A stretch of DNA of 64,000 bases from Isoetes taiwanensis. Lineage: Eukaryota; Streptophyta; Lycopodiopsida; Isoetales; Isoetaceae. The notes beneath the pieces were generated by a model. That model saw only the letters and a list, made by a program, of their open reading frames with translations. It was not told the origin of the DNA and searched no databases. The stretch covers positions 16,474,386 to 16,538,385 of the forward strand of contig JAJEKV010000003.1 in NCBI GenBank assembly GCA_021234155.1, written 5' to 3'. Shown piece after piece: positions 30,551-41,772 of this stretch. Positions within the stretch are counted from its first letter, which is position 1. Each line of letters begins with the position of its first letter. Position numbers and translations under genes: made by a program.

Positions 30551-32224
30551 TTGCAGGATAAGCATACTATAGTTTTTGCAAGCAAACAATGGTCTGCTCT
30601 TGAAGAAAGATACACCAGAATAGAAAAAAGTGCTGCTGCTCTCATGTTTGTTATTAATAGACAAGGACATTTGCTTCTGAAAAGCCAAGTTCAAGTTCAC
30701 ATGAAACAAAACCCAATGGGCTTGCTATTTGGTAAAGCAACTAATAAACCAAAGATCCAGAGATGGGCTTGTAAGTTGCAAAGTTATGATATTTCTGTAA
30801 AAGAGTTGCATTTGACACGAAATCCTAGCCTCTACTTGCCTTACATATTTTTTGACCATGAAGATGAATTGAATACTACTGACACTTCACTTGCAGTTGC
30901 ACATTTAGAGGTAACTCAAGGAGATCAAGCCAAAGGAGGATGGCAGCAACCTATTAGAGATTTTCTACAACATGGGATCATCTCTCCAAGCCTCACTCCA
31001 ACTCAGAAAAGGAGTCTCAAGGACAAGTGCAGGCAATTCAAGCTGATAGACAATGTCTTGTGCAAAATTAACAGGGATGGGATCTTGTTGAGGTGTGTAA
31101 ATGAAGATGAGTCTGCCTTGATTATTAGGGAGATGCATAAAGGTATCTGTGGAGGACATTTTGCTGGGGATACCACTGCAAAAAAGATTCTCAGGTCTGG
31201 ATATTATTGGCCTACTATTTTTAGAGATTGCTATGAGGTCATAAAAACTTGCCATCAATGTCAGATTTTTAGTAAAAGAATTTTATTGCCAGCTGCCTTG
31301 AATCCTATCATATCTCCAGGACCTTTTCAAATCTGGGGGCTAGATTATATTGGTCCTATTAATCCTTCCTCTGCAGGTCAACATCAACATATTATTGTGG
31401 CTACAGATTATTTCACTAAGTGGGCAGAGGCTATACCTTTGAGACAAGCTAATGCCCTCACAACTGCAAGGTTTTTACATGAATTTATTTGCTCCAGGTT
31501 TGGTATTCCCTTCCAGATACATTCTGATAGAGGTACCCCCTTTATTAATGAAGTCATTGCTAATTTGTTGAGTATTTTGAAGGTCAAGCATACCAAAAGC
31601 TCTTCATATTATCCTCAGGGTAATGGACAAGCTGAAGCTACTAACAAAGTGTTGAAAAATATTTTGCAGAAGACAGTTGAGGTTAACAAAAGGGATTGGC
31701 ATATCAAAATAGTGGATGCACTTTGGGCTTATAGAGTCACTATCAAAACAGCTACAAATCACACACCTTTCAATTTGGTTTATGGCATTGAGGCAGTATT
31801 ACCAGCAGAACTTGAGTTACCTTCCTTGAGATTAGCTCATAAATTGTGCTTACCTTTTGAACATGCCTTACAGGAAAGATTGGACGCCTTGTTACATCTA
31901 GATGAGTATAGAATGGAGGCTGAGAACACTAATTTGCTGAAAAGGGCTAAAGATCTGGCTGAATTCATCAAAGCTGCTCATAGAATACAGGGTACTTTTA
32001 GGAAGGGAGAGCTTGTTCACAAATGGAATAAGTCAAAGGAAGATTCAGCTGGCAAATTTGATAATATTTGGGAAGGGCCCTTTATAGTGCTAGAATCTGC
32101 AGGTACTAATTCTTATTGGTTACAAGAGATTGCTTCAGGAATGCCATTGCCAAACCCTATCAATATCCTGCATCTGAAAAGGTATTGGGACCAGCATGCT
32201 TGCTTGTCCCTCTTTTTACATTAA
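30551..32224 (+). CDS. element B2 RNase H remnant and intact integrase ORF
   Basis: 557-codon open frame; the start is arbitrary because the protein would be part of a polyprotein. The first ~100 residues are the decayed gypsy RNase H (KQNPMGLLFGK and RWACKLQ blocks). Then come the HHCC zinc module (~31125-31265) and integrase core with Asp (LDYIG, ~31345), Asp (SDRGT, ~31525) and Glu (GQAEATNK, ~31634). The tail has the GPY/F-like IWEGPF segment and ends HLKRYWDQHACLSLFLH. All three catalytic acids and the expected spacing are present, making this the cleanest integrase of family B, although upstream Pol is destroyed. Confidence 0.88.
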   Translation: MQDKHTIVFASKQWSALEERYTRIEKSAAALMFVINRQGHLLLKSQVQVHMKQNPMGLLFGKATNKPKIQRWACKLQSYDISVKELHLTRNPSLYLPYIFFDHEDELNTTDTSLAVAHLEVTQGDQAKGGWQQPIRDFLQHGIISPSLTPTQKRSLKDKCRQFKLIDNVLCKINRDGILLRCVNEDESALIIREMHKGICGGHFAGDTTAKKILRSGYYWPTIFRDCYEVIKTCHQCQIFSKRILLPAALNPIISPGPFQIWGLDYIGPINPSSAGQHQHIIVATDYFTKWAEAIPLRQANALTTARFLHEFICSRFGIPFQIHSDRGTPFINEVIANLLSILKVKHTKSSSYYPQGNGQAEATNKVLKNILQKTVEVNKRDWHIKIVDALWAYRVTIKTATNHTPFNLVYGIEAVLPAELELPSLRLAHKLCLPFEHALQERLDALLHLDEYRMEAENTNLLKRAKDLAEFIKAAHRIQGTFRKGELVHKWNKSKEDSAGKFDNIWEGPFIVLESAGTNSYWLQEIASGMPLPNPINILHLKRYWDQHACLSLFLH

Positions 32225-33001
32225 AAAGCAAGCTTAGAGATTTACAGTAGGTTTAAGGTAGTTAGATCAGTTTGACTTTTGAGCACATTACTCTAGGTTA
32301 GATCAGTTTGACTTTTGAGCATATTATCTAATAAGTTGGTTTCATGTTTATAGGGTGATCTGACCAGATAACAGTACAAATGATCTCAAGAACAGGATTG
32401 ATACTAATGATTACCAAGTGTCATATGCAGGAGCATCCTTCTTCCATTTTTATTCATCTGTCTTAAAGCATTCCTACCATCCATCCAGCCTTCTATTCTC
32501 TTTTCCCATGCCTTAACAGCACTCTGCAAAATCACCTTCACCATCATAGCAGAGTTGCAAGAATTTGAGACTAACTGGTTTGTGTGTTTCCATGACAGGT
32601 GCACTCTTCCTCCATACTTTTCATCTGTCATAAGTAGCCCTACCTTCCATTTAAAACTTCTTATTCTTGTTTTCATTCCCAAAAAGAAGAAGAGCACTCT
32701 GCAACTCACCTTTACCACCATAGCAGAGTTGCAACTTTTGAGTGTTTTGGCGAAATCTCAAATACTTGCACATTCACTCCATCTCCATTCCATCACCACC
32801 CTGCCTTTTCTCACTCACCATACTCCATTCACATCATTCCATCACCACATTCACACTCATTCCATCAACATTTGCACTTTACACTCTCATTCCATCATGT
32901 TTCCACTTGGACACTTTGGTACAAAGTTGAAGACCTCTCTAGTTATTTATTTTTGACATCACATGGCTGAGGGGACCAGCCTTTTTCTTGTTTTGGAGAG
33001 A
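32225..33001 (+). other. element B2 3' untranslated region
   Basis: Non-coding. It has a short direct repeat (gttagatcagtttgactttt, near 32258 and 32296), two ~168-base tandem units starting at 32427 and 32595, and the hairpin GGCTGAGGGGACCAGCC at 32964-32980. The bases touching the LTR are TTTTGGAGAGA, a plausible short polypurine primer. Confidence 0.7.
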
Positions 33002-34958
33002 TGTTGCCCTTGGCAACATGCTAATTGTGATCTATGCATTCAAACTAAGTCAATTCATCTTGGAAGACTAGGTCAAAGTTTGAAAGATTCTTGGTATTCA
33101 ATATTGATATGGAGGTCAAAGGTTGCTCATTCTTCAGGTCAACAAGAGCTCAAGTTGAAAAGTTCACAAGAGGTATTTTATTTGGGGTCAAGTGCTCATT
33201 CAAGAATATTCCCTAGAAGAATCTGGGTTATGAAGTTTGGAAGGCATCTTTTGAAGATTGGAAGTTAAGAGTTTGGAAGACCCCATGGTACTTGATTCCA
33301 TCCTTTAGCCATTCTTATCCATTTTTATTCATATTCTATTCTTATCCCTTGAAATTTCCTAGCCATTTCTCCCTACACCCATATTCTCTTTTGTTCACCC
33401 TTGTATACTCTATCATGCTTTGACCAATTACTTCTTTCCCAATGCATCCTTATTCCCCCATAAGTTATTCCCACCATTGCCTCCATATCTTTTGCCCTTT
33501 TACTTCCTATGCTACATTCTTGCAAATTCCCTTAGCCTAAACCCTCTTGCAACTTCTCATACCCTTATGCCTATCTATCATTGTGCCATAAAAAAGCCAT
33601 GTTATGTGTATACCTCATGGAATATTCCCATTCATAATGCCCAAAATCTGGCATATTCCCAAAACATTAGGGTTACCATTGCTTAAATGATCCACCTCTT
33701 CAATATTTTTCATGAGTGACCCCTTAAACCATGGCTTAACTTTTCAAAACTATAAAATACGGCATATTCCTGGTTTATACTTCAAGAAATACGGGAACCG
33801 TATCGCGCAAATTTGAAATACAGCTGCTTCAAACCTAAATCTGGAAATGAGCTCGAATCACGCCGGAATCGAATTTTTAAGCTATAAGAACTACCTAATC
33901 CTGGACTCCCGCTCTTAAGCATCATATTAAGCCTAAATCTAAGACCTAAGATGCCGGAATCATTAAATTCAAACTTATATACCAGGGGATCATCAACAGA
34001 AGTTTTTCAAAGGCCCAGACGTACTAAAATCCGACATTGATCATTGCTGAGCAAGATCTGAACGATTCTTGAAGTTCTTGAGCACTCCTCAATTGGATTT
34101 ACAAAGATCTAGTTGACATTACTTTCAGAAAATTATCTTATGTCTTCTGATGATTATTTTACTGTATCTGGAGCTATGATGCATCCTTACCTATTGTTAT
34201 CATGATATATTTACCTTCATATCAATTTAAATTGATTGCCAAGTTGTCAAAGCCATCTCTGATATTTTTCTTAGCAATTCTTGCCTTAGAATATTTCACA
34301 GAAAAACCTTGAGTGTTTTCAAGAACCCTTGGCCCACTAGCCATCTATTCTTAGAGCCTGTGTGAGCTAGAGGATTTGAAATCATCCAAAACTACCACAC
34401 TTAGCTCAAGTTATAAAAATTTGCTCACTGATTTGATCAGTTTTGACTGTATTTTGCCATATCCAGCCACAAAAAATACTTTTACAAGTCCAAATGGAAA
34501 TCTGACTACTTGTCTCTCTTCCTTATCACCATTACATTATATTTGCTTTGGAAATTCCCAAAAACACGCTTGACAACTCCAAATCTGATTTTCTAATCAC
34601 TGTTATTCATATTTGACTGCTATTGACCAAGTTTTGACCCCACTTTGAGATCGAATAACTCTCAAATTTAGTCTATGACTTGGTCAGGGACTTTATCATT
34701 GGATACCTACAACTTTTTTCCAGTCTACAGCAGTTGACTCGATAAATCAACCCACATTTCATCACCACATCTGTTTTAGTAAAGGTACCATTTTTTTGAA
34801 ATGGGAAAGGTATAGAACTTCAAATTTTTGAGCTTCTCTATAAATTTATCTTGCATAGACTGATCACCTTAAGTGATCTGGAGGTTCTAACCCCAATTTG
34901 GGTGAAAACTCAGATTGGTTCCTGGTGGTTGACCTTTAAGCCAGGTTTAGGGTCAACA
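33002..34958 (+). mobile_element. LTR C, 3' LTR of element B2
   Basis: 1957-base LTR, TGTTGCC...GGTCAACA. It shares the B-type U5 block (hairpin and PBS-like motif at 34862-34892) and the ATACGG palindrome at 33789. It follows the B2 3'UTR directly, so it is that element's 3' LTR. It is clearly diverged from the B LTR at 27758, which fits B1 and B2 being joined by recombination between different insertions. Its right flank (tggag...) is minus-strand gag of F, the insertion target. Confidence 0.85.
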
Positions 34959-35032
34959 TGGAGCTATCTTGAGCAGAGTTAGCAAGTCAACACAGATTTT
35001 AGAGTGTTTTAGCAAATACTCAAAGTCCTCAC
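34959..35032 (-). pseudogene. element F gag-protease linker piece
   Basis: Read on the minus strand this encodes a segment like the DDFEHILKNSK-VTLDLLTLLRIAP linker of A. It continues the minus gag at 39785-41008 across the solo LTR insertion and is cut on the left by LTR C at 34958. The last five plus-strand bases (ctcac, 35028-35032) are the target-site duplication of solo LTR D. Confidence 0.8.
35028..35032. repeat. target-site duplication of solo LTR D (left)
   Basis: ctcac directly precedes TGTTGCC at 35033 and recurs directly after the LTR end at 39780-39784. Copy 2 shows the same at 61245-61249 and 63181-63185. Confidence 0.9.
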
Positions 35033-35350
35033 TGTTGCCCCCAAGGGGCAACATACTAACTGATGGTTTATGTATTGAAGTTAGGACAAATCATTTTGGA
35101 AGGCTAAGTCAAAGAGGAGCTTGGTAGTCAACATTGATGTGGAGGTCAAACAACATCTACCTTCAAAGGTCAATACTCAAGGTCAACTTTTATGGAATGT
35201 ACTCTATTTGAGGTCAAGGTTAGTCAAAAAGGTGCTGGGTTAAAAAGATTGGAAGATGCTTTTTGAAGATTGGAAGTTAGAGTTTGGAAGACACCATGGT
35301 ACTTGATTTCACCCCTAGGCCATTCTTATCCAATTTTTATTCACACTCTA

Positions 35351-35991
35351 TGTTGGCGGATTTTTCCCACAATCCCCAACAGGTGGCCTCAAAGGCAGAA
35401 ATCAGGATCACATTGGGTGCTACAATATAAGATCAGAAGCTGCAATATAAAATCAGTGTGAAATAATAGATTTGAAGAGAAGAAGAATGACAAATGACTT
35501 TGGGCCCAAAGAAATTTCATATAAACACAAACTTCAAATACAAGAGGGTCCCTCCATGTCTCTAAACCATGGAGGGGCCTTTGATCCAGTTCAAGGAGGA
35601 GCTGCCACCATCCCAAGAACTTGGAGCAAGGCAAGAAGAGGAGCTCGTGCTCCTCAAAATTATTTTATAAACAACACTTTTCATCTTGACCTTTAATTTT
35701 TTGCCTCTTAATCTCCACCTTTGATCCTGCCTCTTCATCTCAACCTTTAATTTCGACCCCTTCATCTCCACCCTTGATCTTGCCTCTTTATCTCAACCTT
35801 TAATTTTAACCCCTTCATCTCCACCCTTTGTTTCAACCATTGGGCCTTTATATATTGAGCCCATTACATTAAAATTTATCTCACCAATGCCTTAGATCAT
35901 AAAATTAATCTTCTTCACACCCCCCCCCCCCTTCCAATGGTTTTCTTTCTTTTCTTTTTTCATGTTGACCGGTGCCAAAACCCGGTCAACA
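35351..35991 (-). mobile_element. element E 3' LTR
   Basis: 641 bases, near-identical to 37556-38191. It differs mainly in a C-run (about 14 C near 35920 versus 5) and one or two bases in the terminal hairpin. On the minus strand it starts TGTTGACCGG, pairing with CCGGTCAACA ten bases later. Confidence 0.9.
35687..35840. repeat. ~53-bp tandem repeats inside E LTR
   Basis: About three units of a CT-rich motif (CTTTAATTT, CATCTCCACC, TTGCCTC blocks) with ~53-base period. Also present in the other E LTR near 37895-38045. No coding potential. Confidence 0.6.
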
Positions 35992-36007
35992 TCTCATAAA
36001 CAAAAAT

Positions 36008-36026
36008 GGGCCGGTCCCCTCGGCCC
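36008..36026 (-). other. pre-U3 hairpin of element E
   Basis: On the minus strand GGGCCG-AGGGGAC-CGGCCC: the same loop as GGCTG-AGGGGAC-CAGCC in A and B but with compensating stem changes. It lies 16 bases from the E 3' LTR start. Confidence 0.6.
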
Positions 36027-37534
36027 TCTTACTTCAAAGTTTTTCATATATTTAGTACAATAGTTGGTCCCTTAGACTCAATAAGGAACACAACCGAAGT
36101 TTTGATATCCGAGACTTCGAACTCGAAATGATGATAATAATAATTTGGAGGTTTTAGGGTGTACTCCAACACCATAGAATAATAATAATATTTGGAGGTT
36201 TTAGGGTGTACTCCAACACCAATAATTTGGTGATAATAACCGAGACTTCGAACTTGATAGAATGATGATAATAATGAGTGCCATGATAATAGAAAATCAA
36301 TGGTAATTTCGGGCTTTAGGGAAAGACACATGTAATGCTTGGGGCAAGATGGCTATATTTTTTTGGAAAAATGGTATAAGAAAGGAGGGCGGCGGCCAAA
36401 CAAAAATTATGGCAATGGTGTAACAATGAGGGCAAAAATAATGATGTTTGAGGCAATAAGGATGGACCATAGTTTTTAGACAAGGAAAAAATGGTAAAGA
36501 AACATTGTTGTAAGGGTGAAAATATTAGCAAAAAATGAAAGCAATGATGAGGAAATGGAATGAAAGAATGAGAAAATATAAAAACTTGAAGGCAAATGTT
36601 AGAAAATAAATGAAAGGGTGAAAGACCATGAAAGGCAAAGGTTAGAAAATGAGATGAGAATAAAAAACATGAAAAGCAAAGGTACAAGAAACGAAAGGAG
36701 AAAATAAAAAAACAAAGGGTTAAAAAAGCCTAAAAAGGGTAAAAGCTATGGCGGATGGAGCAGAGGTCGGCGGACAAAAGCTGAGCTTCCTTCTGTTTCA
36801 TTTCTACCGAATGCTTCTTTCCGATCTTCTTCCCAGAGGGTGGCGCTGGAGCACAAGAAAGGAGGCGGAATCTGGAGGCAACAATGGCAGTAATGGCAAT
36901 GGCTATGGCGGCAGTGGCTATGACGTGGGAATCAACGGCTTCTTCTTTCTTCTTCTTCTCTCCTGTTGGCGCAAAGCAGATCTTGCTCACTCATCCTCTT
37001 TCCTTCTTGTGCAGATTCGGCAGCACAGATGGCAAAAGCATGACTATGGCGGAAGCAAAATTCGGCAGGAAACAGAGAAGAACACCGGCTGTTTTTTTGC
37101 AGTATTCAAAGGCCTTCACCGCAGAGTAGATGTCAGAATCGGTAAAAGAAAAGGAGAGATCTGCAGAGAATGGTAACACAAGGAAATGATGTTCATAGAT
37201 TTCTAGCTCAAAAGCGCAGTCGGAAAGCTCTAGACAGAAGATATGAACAAATTTTTGGAGGGCTAGCATCGCTGGCTCTCCCAAAAAAATATCCAAGCAG
37301 CATCAATATTTCTGCATTGTCAGGATTTTGTATCAGGAAATATGAAAATCTGAAAAGCTATCAAATCAAGAACTCCTTTCTTGATTTTTCTTCTTTGTAG
37401 CGTCTTCAGGCATTGTTTCTGTAGCATCTTCAAGCAATGACTTTTATTCTTCCAGCAGCAAGCAGCAAATAGAGAAGCATAGCAAATGGCAGGGAATAAA
37501 GCAGCACCAAAATTTGATCCCGGGGAAAATTAGG

Positions 37535-37552
37535 ATCTCGGTAGAACCTCCA
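37535..37552 (-). other. primer-binding site of element E
   Basis: Minus-strand TGGAGGTTCTACCGAGAT, three bases inside the right LTR and identical to the B and H sites. It fixes the orientation and ties E to the same tRNA-Gln-primed machinery. Confidence 0.8.
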
Positions 37553-37555
37553 TTC

Positions 37556-38191
37556 TGTTGGCGGATTTTTCCCACAATCCCCAACAGGTGGCCTCAAAGG
37601 CAGAAATCAGGATCACATTGGGTGCTACAATATAAGATCAGAAGCTGCAATATAAAATCAGTGTGAAATAATAGATTTGAAGAGAAGAAGAATGACAAAT
37701 GACTTTGGGCCCAAAGAAATTTCATATAAACACAAACTTCAAATACAAGAGGGTCCCTCCATGTCTCTGAACCATGGAGGGGCCTTTGATCCAGTTCAAG
37801 GAGGAGCTGCCACCATCCCAAGAACTTGGAGCAAGGCAAGAAGAGGAGCTCGTGCTCCTCAAAATTATTTTATAAACAACACTTTTCATCTTGACCTTTA
37901 ATTTTTTGCCTCTTAATCTCCACCTTTGATCCTGCCTCTTCATCTCAACCTTTAATTTCGACCCCTTCATCTCCACCCTTGATCTTGCCTCTTTATCTCA
38001 ACCTTTAATTTTAACCCCTTCATCTCCACCCTTTGTTTCAACCATTGGGCCTTTATATATTGAGCCCATTACATTAAAATTTATCTCACCAATGCCTTAG
38101 ATCATAAAATTAATCTTCTTCACACCCCCTTCCAATGGTTTTCTTTCTTTTCTTTTTTCATGTTGACCGGGTGCCAAAAACCCGGTCAACA
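37556..38191 (-). mobile_element. element E 5' LTR
   Basis: 636 bases, TGTTGGCGG...CCGGTCAACA on the plus strand. The minus-strand start forms an 11-pair hairpin (TGTTGACCGGG with CCCGGTCAACA). Flanked on the right by ctcta. Confidence 0.9.
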
Positions 38192-39784
38192 CTCTATTTC
38201 CATCCTTTTGAAATTTCCTAGCCATTTCTCCCCAAACTCATACTCTCTTTTGCTCAGCCTTGCATACCCTACCATACTTTGCCTAATTCCTTCTTTTTTA
38301 ATGTATCTTTATTCCCCCATAAGTTATCCTCACCATTGCCCTCCATGTTTCTTACCCCCTTTTCTTTTCACTTCCTATGCCATATTTTTGCAAATTCCCC
38401 TAGCCTAATTCTTCTTGCAATTTTTATGCTCATCTACCATGGTGTCCTAAGAAGCCATGTTGTATGTATACTCTATGGAATATTCCCAATTATGATGCCC
38501 AAGCTTGGTATATTCCCAAAAACATTAGGGTTACCATTGCCTAGGTGATCCAATTCTTCAATTATTTCATGAGTGATCCCTTAAACCATGACCAGGCTTT
38601 TCAAAATTATAAAATACAGCATATTCCTGGTTTATACCTCAAGAAATACGGTCACCATATCGCGCGAATTCTCAGAAAATACAGCTGCTTCAAACCTAAA
38701 TCTGGAAATGAGCTTGAATCACGCCAGAATCGAATTCTTAAGCTTTAAGAACTGCCTAATCTTGGACTCCCGCTCTTAAACATCATATTAAGCCTAAATC
38801 TAAGCCCCAAGATGCCGGAATCATTAAATCTAAACTTATATACCTGGGGATCATTGACAGAAGTTTTTTGAAGGCCCAGACGCATCAAACCTCAACATTG
38901 ATACATGTTGAGCATGATCTGAAGACGTTTATGAAGTATCTGAGCATTCCACAGTTCGATTTGAGAAAATTGGATTGGTATTCCTGTTATGATTTTACTA
39001 TATGACCTTCTGAGATATTTTGATGATTGATTTATATATCAATGAAAATTGCCTACCAAGTGCTTAAAAAATTGACTGTCATGATCTTTTAGTGTTTCTG
39101 CCATATAAACATTTTTACAGTAAGATATTCCACCATCTTTTCTTGCATATGACCATTTGCCTCTCATTCCCCATCATATTTGCACCTGTGTGCACAAAAA
39201 GTTCGAAAAAAAACCATTCCAAACTCAAGTTATCATTTTTTGCATTCTGTCTGATACAATCTTAGACTGTTATCCACAAAACAGTGCCAAACAAATAGTT
39301 TTAGTAATCCAAAATAGGATTTGATTGCATGCACCACACCTTTGGGACTTATACTCCATTTCAGTTTTGGAATTTCTCAAAAATTCCCTCTGCAACTCAA
39401 GTTACAGAATTCTGAGATCTGTCTGTGGCTTTGACTGGTATTGACCAAAAATTGACTCAACTTTGAGATCGAATATCTTGCAAATTAGAACTCAAACTTG
39501 GTCAAGATCTTTTCCCTTGCATGCTTATAACTTTTCTACACAAGTTACAATCATTTGACCTTGAAAATCAATCCATTTATGGGAACTACATCAACTTGAG
39601 TGAAGACTCCATATTCTTGAATTGGGAAAGGTATGAATACTTGATATTTGAGCTTTTTCTTTGAAAAGTTTCTGTGTAGACTGATCACCTTAAGTGATCT
39701 GGAGGTTCTAACCCCAACTTGAGCATAAGTTCAAGTTGGCTTCTTGTGTTTGACTCTCTAGCCAGGTTGAGGGTCAACACTCAC

Positions 39785-41008
39785 TATCTTTTCCCTTTTT
39801 TAAATATTTTTGAGGAGGTGGAGGAGGTACAACCATATTTTGCTCAACTTTCTTGTGTTTCACAGCATCAACTTCATCACTGGCACGTGCTGGCTCTTTC
39901 TCCTTTGCATTATTCATTCTTCTAGTATGCGCAGCCATAATCTCCTCCTGTTCTTCAATTTCCTACACAAATCTGATGGAAGCATTTTGTTCATTAGGCT
40001 TAGATTTCTCCTGCCTAGCAAAACATTCTTTCACACTAACCTATCTTCATAATGTCCCACAGCTTTGCAAAGGGCACACACAGGGCACTCCTTACCAAAA
40101 TGCCCTCTTTTTCCACATTTTGTGCAAGGCCTATACCAACAGTAATCAGAGGAGTGAGTATCTTTGAAATAATGAACACAAGGTGGATAAGTCTTCTTCT
40201 CAAACTTCGAGTTCTTCAGCTCTTGAAGTTGCTTGGTCACCTCAACTAAGGCCTCTGATACTTTGGTGATCTCAGCTCTTACATCTGCTGCAGGAGCTTC
40301 AGTATCTTCCATTTTTGTTTTTTTCTTTTCCTTTTGAATAGCATAAACTGTCACAAGTCCTGGTCCCATGTATTCTTGTTCATAATCTGGAAAAAAAGGA
40401 TCATGAGGTGAGTGCATATCATCTGGTAAGTAGGAAATCATATCTGCAATTTCAGTAGCTTTAGTGAAAGCCTTATGTATTGTGTCAAAGCCTTCCTGTT
40501 TTTGAATTTTTAGCAACTTCCCGTTAGGAACTTGATTGATCTGACACTTGACAAGATAAAGATTAAACCTTTCCATATATTGATGAACGCTTTCACCATG
40601 TTTAATGTGAAAAGTCTGCAACTAAAATATCAAATCTTGAGGATCCAAAAGCTTACCAAAATGTGCCAAGAATTTCTTGACCAATTCATCCCAAGAGTTA
40701 GCTCCTAACCTTATAATATACTCAAGCCAAGCTCTAACCTCATCATTCTTGAAACATTTTTTAAACTCAAAGAACTTGCATCCTTTTTTGTGCCCATACT
40801 CTTGGTAATACTCCTCAAAAGTCTTTAGAAAATTGTTAGCATTCATGCTTGGATCAAAGGTAGGAACAAGAATAGGCATATTCAACTGAAAGTAATGACA
40901 AGGCATACCTAAATTTGCCTGTATAGTCACAGTAGGTGCTGCAACAGAGGCTTCATGATTCTCCTGTGCTTTAGCATGGTCAGATGTCTCATTATTCTCC
41001 TGGGGGCC
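39785..41008 (-). pseudogene. element F Gag, N-terminus missing
   Basis: Minus-strand gag related to A, B and H: retrotrans_gag region (40930-40480), broken by a stop at 40621, then the knuckle region (40190-40035). The first knuckle has Tyr for its second Cys; the other two are normal as far as readable. Downstream it continues to the linker at 35032-34959 across solo LTR D. Upstream it is cut at 41008/41009, where a truncated minus LTR begins. No start codon remains. Confidence 0.85.
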
Positions 41009-41772
41009 AAACCAGGAATATGCCGTATTTTTTAATTTTGAAAAGCTAGGCTATGGTTTAAAAGGTCACTCATAAAATAGTTGAAGAATTTGGAGCATTT
41101 AGGCAATGGTAACCCTAATATGTTGGGAATATGCCAAGTTTAGGCATCATAATTGGGAATATTCCATAGGGTACACATGTAACATGGTCACTCATGGCAC
41201 AATGATAGGTGGGACATAAGGGTATAGGGAGTTGCAAGAAAAGTTAGGCTAGGAGAATTTGCAAAAATGTGGCATAGGAGATGAAAAGAAAAGGGATAAA
41301 AAGATATGGAAGGCAATGGTACGAACAACTCATGGGGGAATAAGATGCATTAGAAAAGGAGGGATTAGGCAAGGCTTGATATGGTATGCAAGGGTGAGCA
41401 AAAGAGAATATAGATATAGGGGAAAAATGGCTAGAAAATTTCAAAAGTTAAGAATACGGTGAAAAAAAAATGGATAAGAATGGCTAAGGGGTGGAATCAA
41501 GTACCATGGGGTCTTCCAAACTTTGTCTTCCAATCTTCAAAAGGCATCTTCCAATCTTCTTAACCCAGAATCTTACAAAGCATCTTTTAGCTAACTTTGA
41601 CCTCAAATGGCATACCTTCATGGAAGTTGACCTTGAATATTTTGTGTTGACTTTTGAAAATTGATATTGTTTGACCTCCACATCAATGTTGACTACCAAG
41701 CTCTTCTTTGACTTAGTCTCCCTAGTTTCAATATATAGCCAATAATTAGTATGTTGCCCTTTGGGGGCAACA
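41009..41772 (-). mobile_element. truncated LTR of element G
   Basis: On the minus strand starts TGTTGCCCCC..GGGCAACA at 41772 and matches U3 of the C/D-type LTRs for 764 bases to about the conserved TATTCCTGGTTT block, then stops at 41009. TATA, R, U5 and PBS are missing, as is the start of the adjoining F gag, so one deletion removed both. The order G internal - LTR - F internal repeats the array pattern of A and B. Confidence 0.85.

Larger units (their letters stand above)
35992..37555 (-). other. element E internal region (non-coding)
   Basis: About 1.56 kb without gag, protease, RT or integrase similarity. The hairpin/purine tract is at 36008-36026. A 27-base segment (ggaggttttagggtgtactc..) occurs twice, near 36147 and 36196. 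A GC-richer part (36745-37200) gives overlapping short ORFs on both strands, including a glycine-rich one on the plus strand, but none resembles a known protein. It could contain a captured host fragment. Confidence 0.6.
35351..38191 (-). mobile_element. non-autonomous LTR element E
   Basis: 2841-base element with ~640-base LTRs, 5-base duplications (ctcta at 35346-35350 and 38192-38196) and minus orientation. The minus orientation is shown by the primer-binding site next to the right LTR and the GGCCG-AGGGGAC-CGGCC hairpin next to the left one. It encodes no gag or pol. It shares PBS, PBS spacing (3 bases), pre-U3 hairpin and U3-start hairpin design with the autonomous families, so it is probably mobilised by their proteins. 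Absent from copy 2 of the duplication, hence young or segregating. Confidence 0.9.
35033..39779 (+). mobile_element. solo LTR D, split by element E
   Basis: TGTTGCCCC...GGGTCAACA with 5-base duplications (ctcac) on both sides and no internal region, so a solo LTR left by LTR-LTR recombination. The LTR itself is 35033-35350 plus 38197-39779, about 1.9 kb. It is related to C and B (same U5 hairpin and PBS-like motif at 39683-39713) but diverged. Inserted in F gag. Compared with D' (61250-63180) it lacks ~36 bases near 39031. Confidence 0.9.
30067..41008. repeat. segmental duplication, copy 1
   Basis: From 30067 onward the sequence (B2 RT-integrase, LTR C, F linker, solo LTR D, F gag) repeats in the same order and orientation at 56287-64000, with only scattered small differences. 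The shared nested insertion sites show the two blocks descend from one ancestor. This copy additionally carries element E (35351-38191). Homology is visible to about 40600, where the second copy reaches the window end. Confidence 0.9.

Noticed and set aside
36147-36223. CRISPR-like short repeats
   Set aside because: Only two copies of a 27-base segment in a plant element; no array structure.
36748-37176. 142-codon plus-strand ORF in element E with a glycine/asparagine-rich middle
   Set aside because: Overlaps a minus-strand ORF of similar size in a GC-richer patch, is antisense to the element, and shows no family motif. Not supported as a gene.
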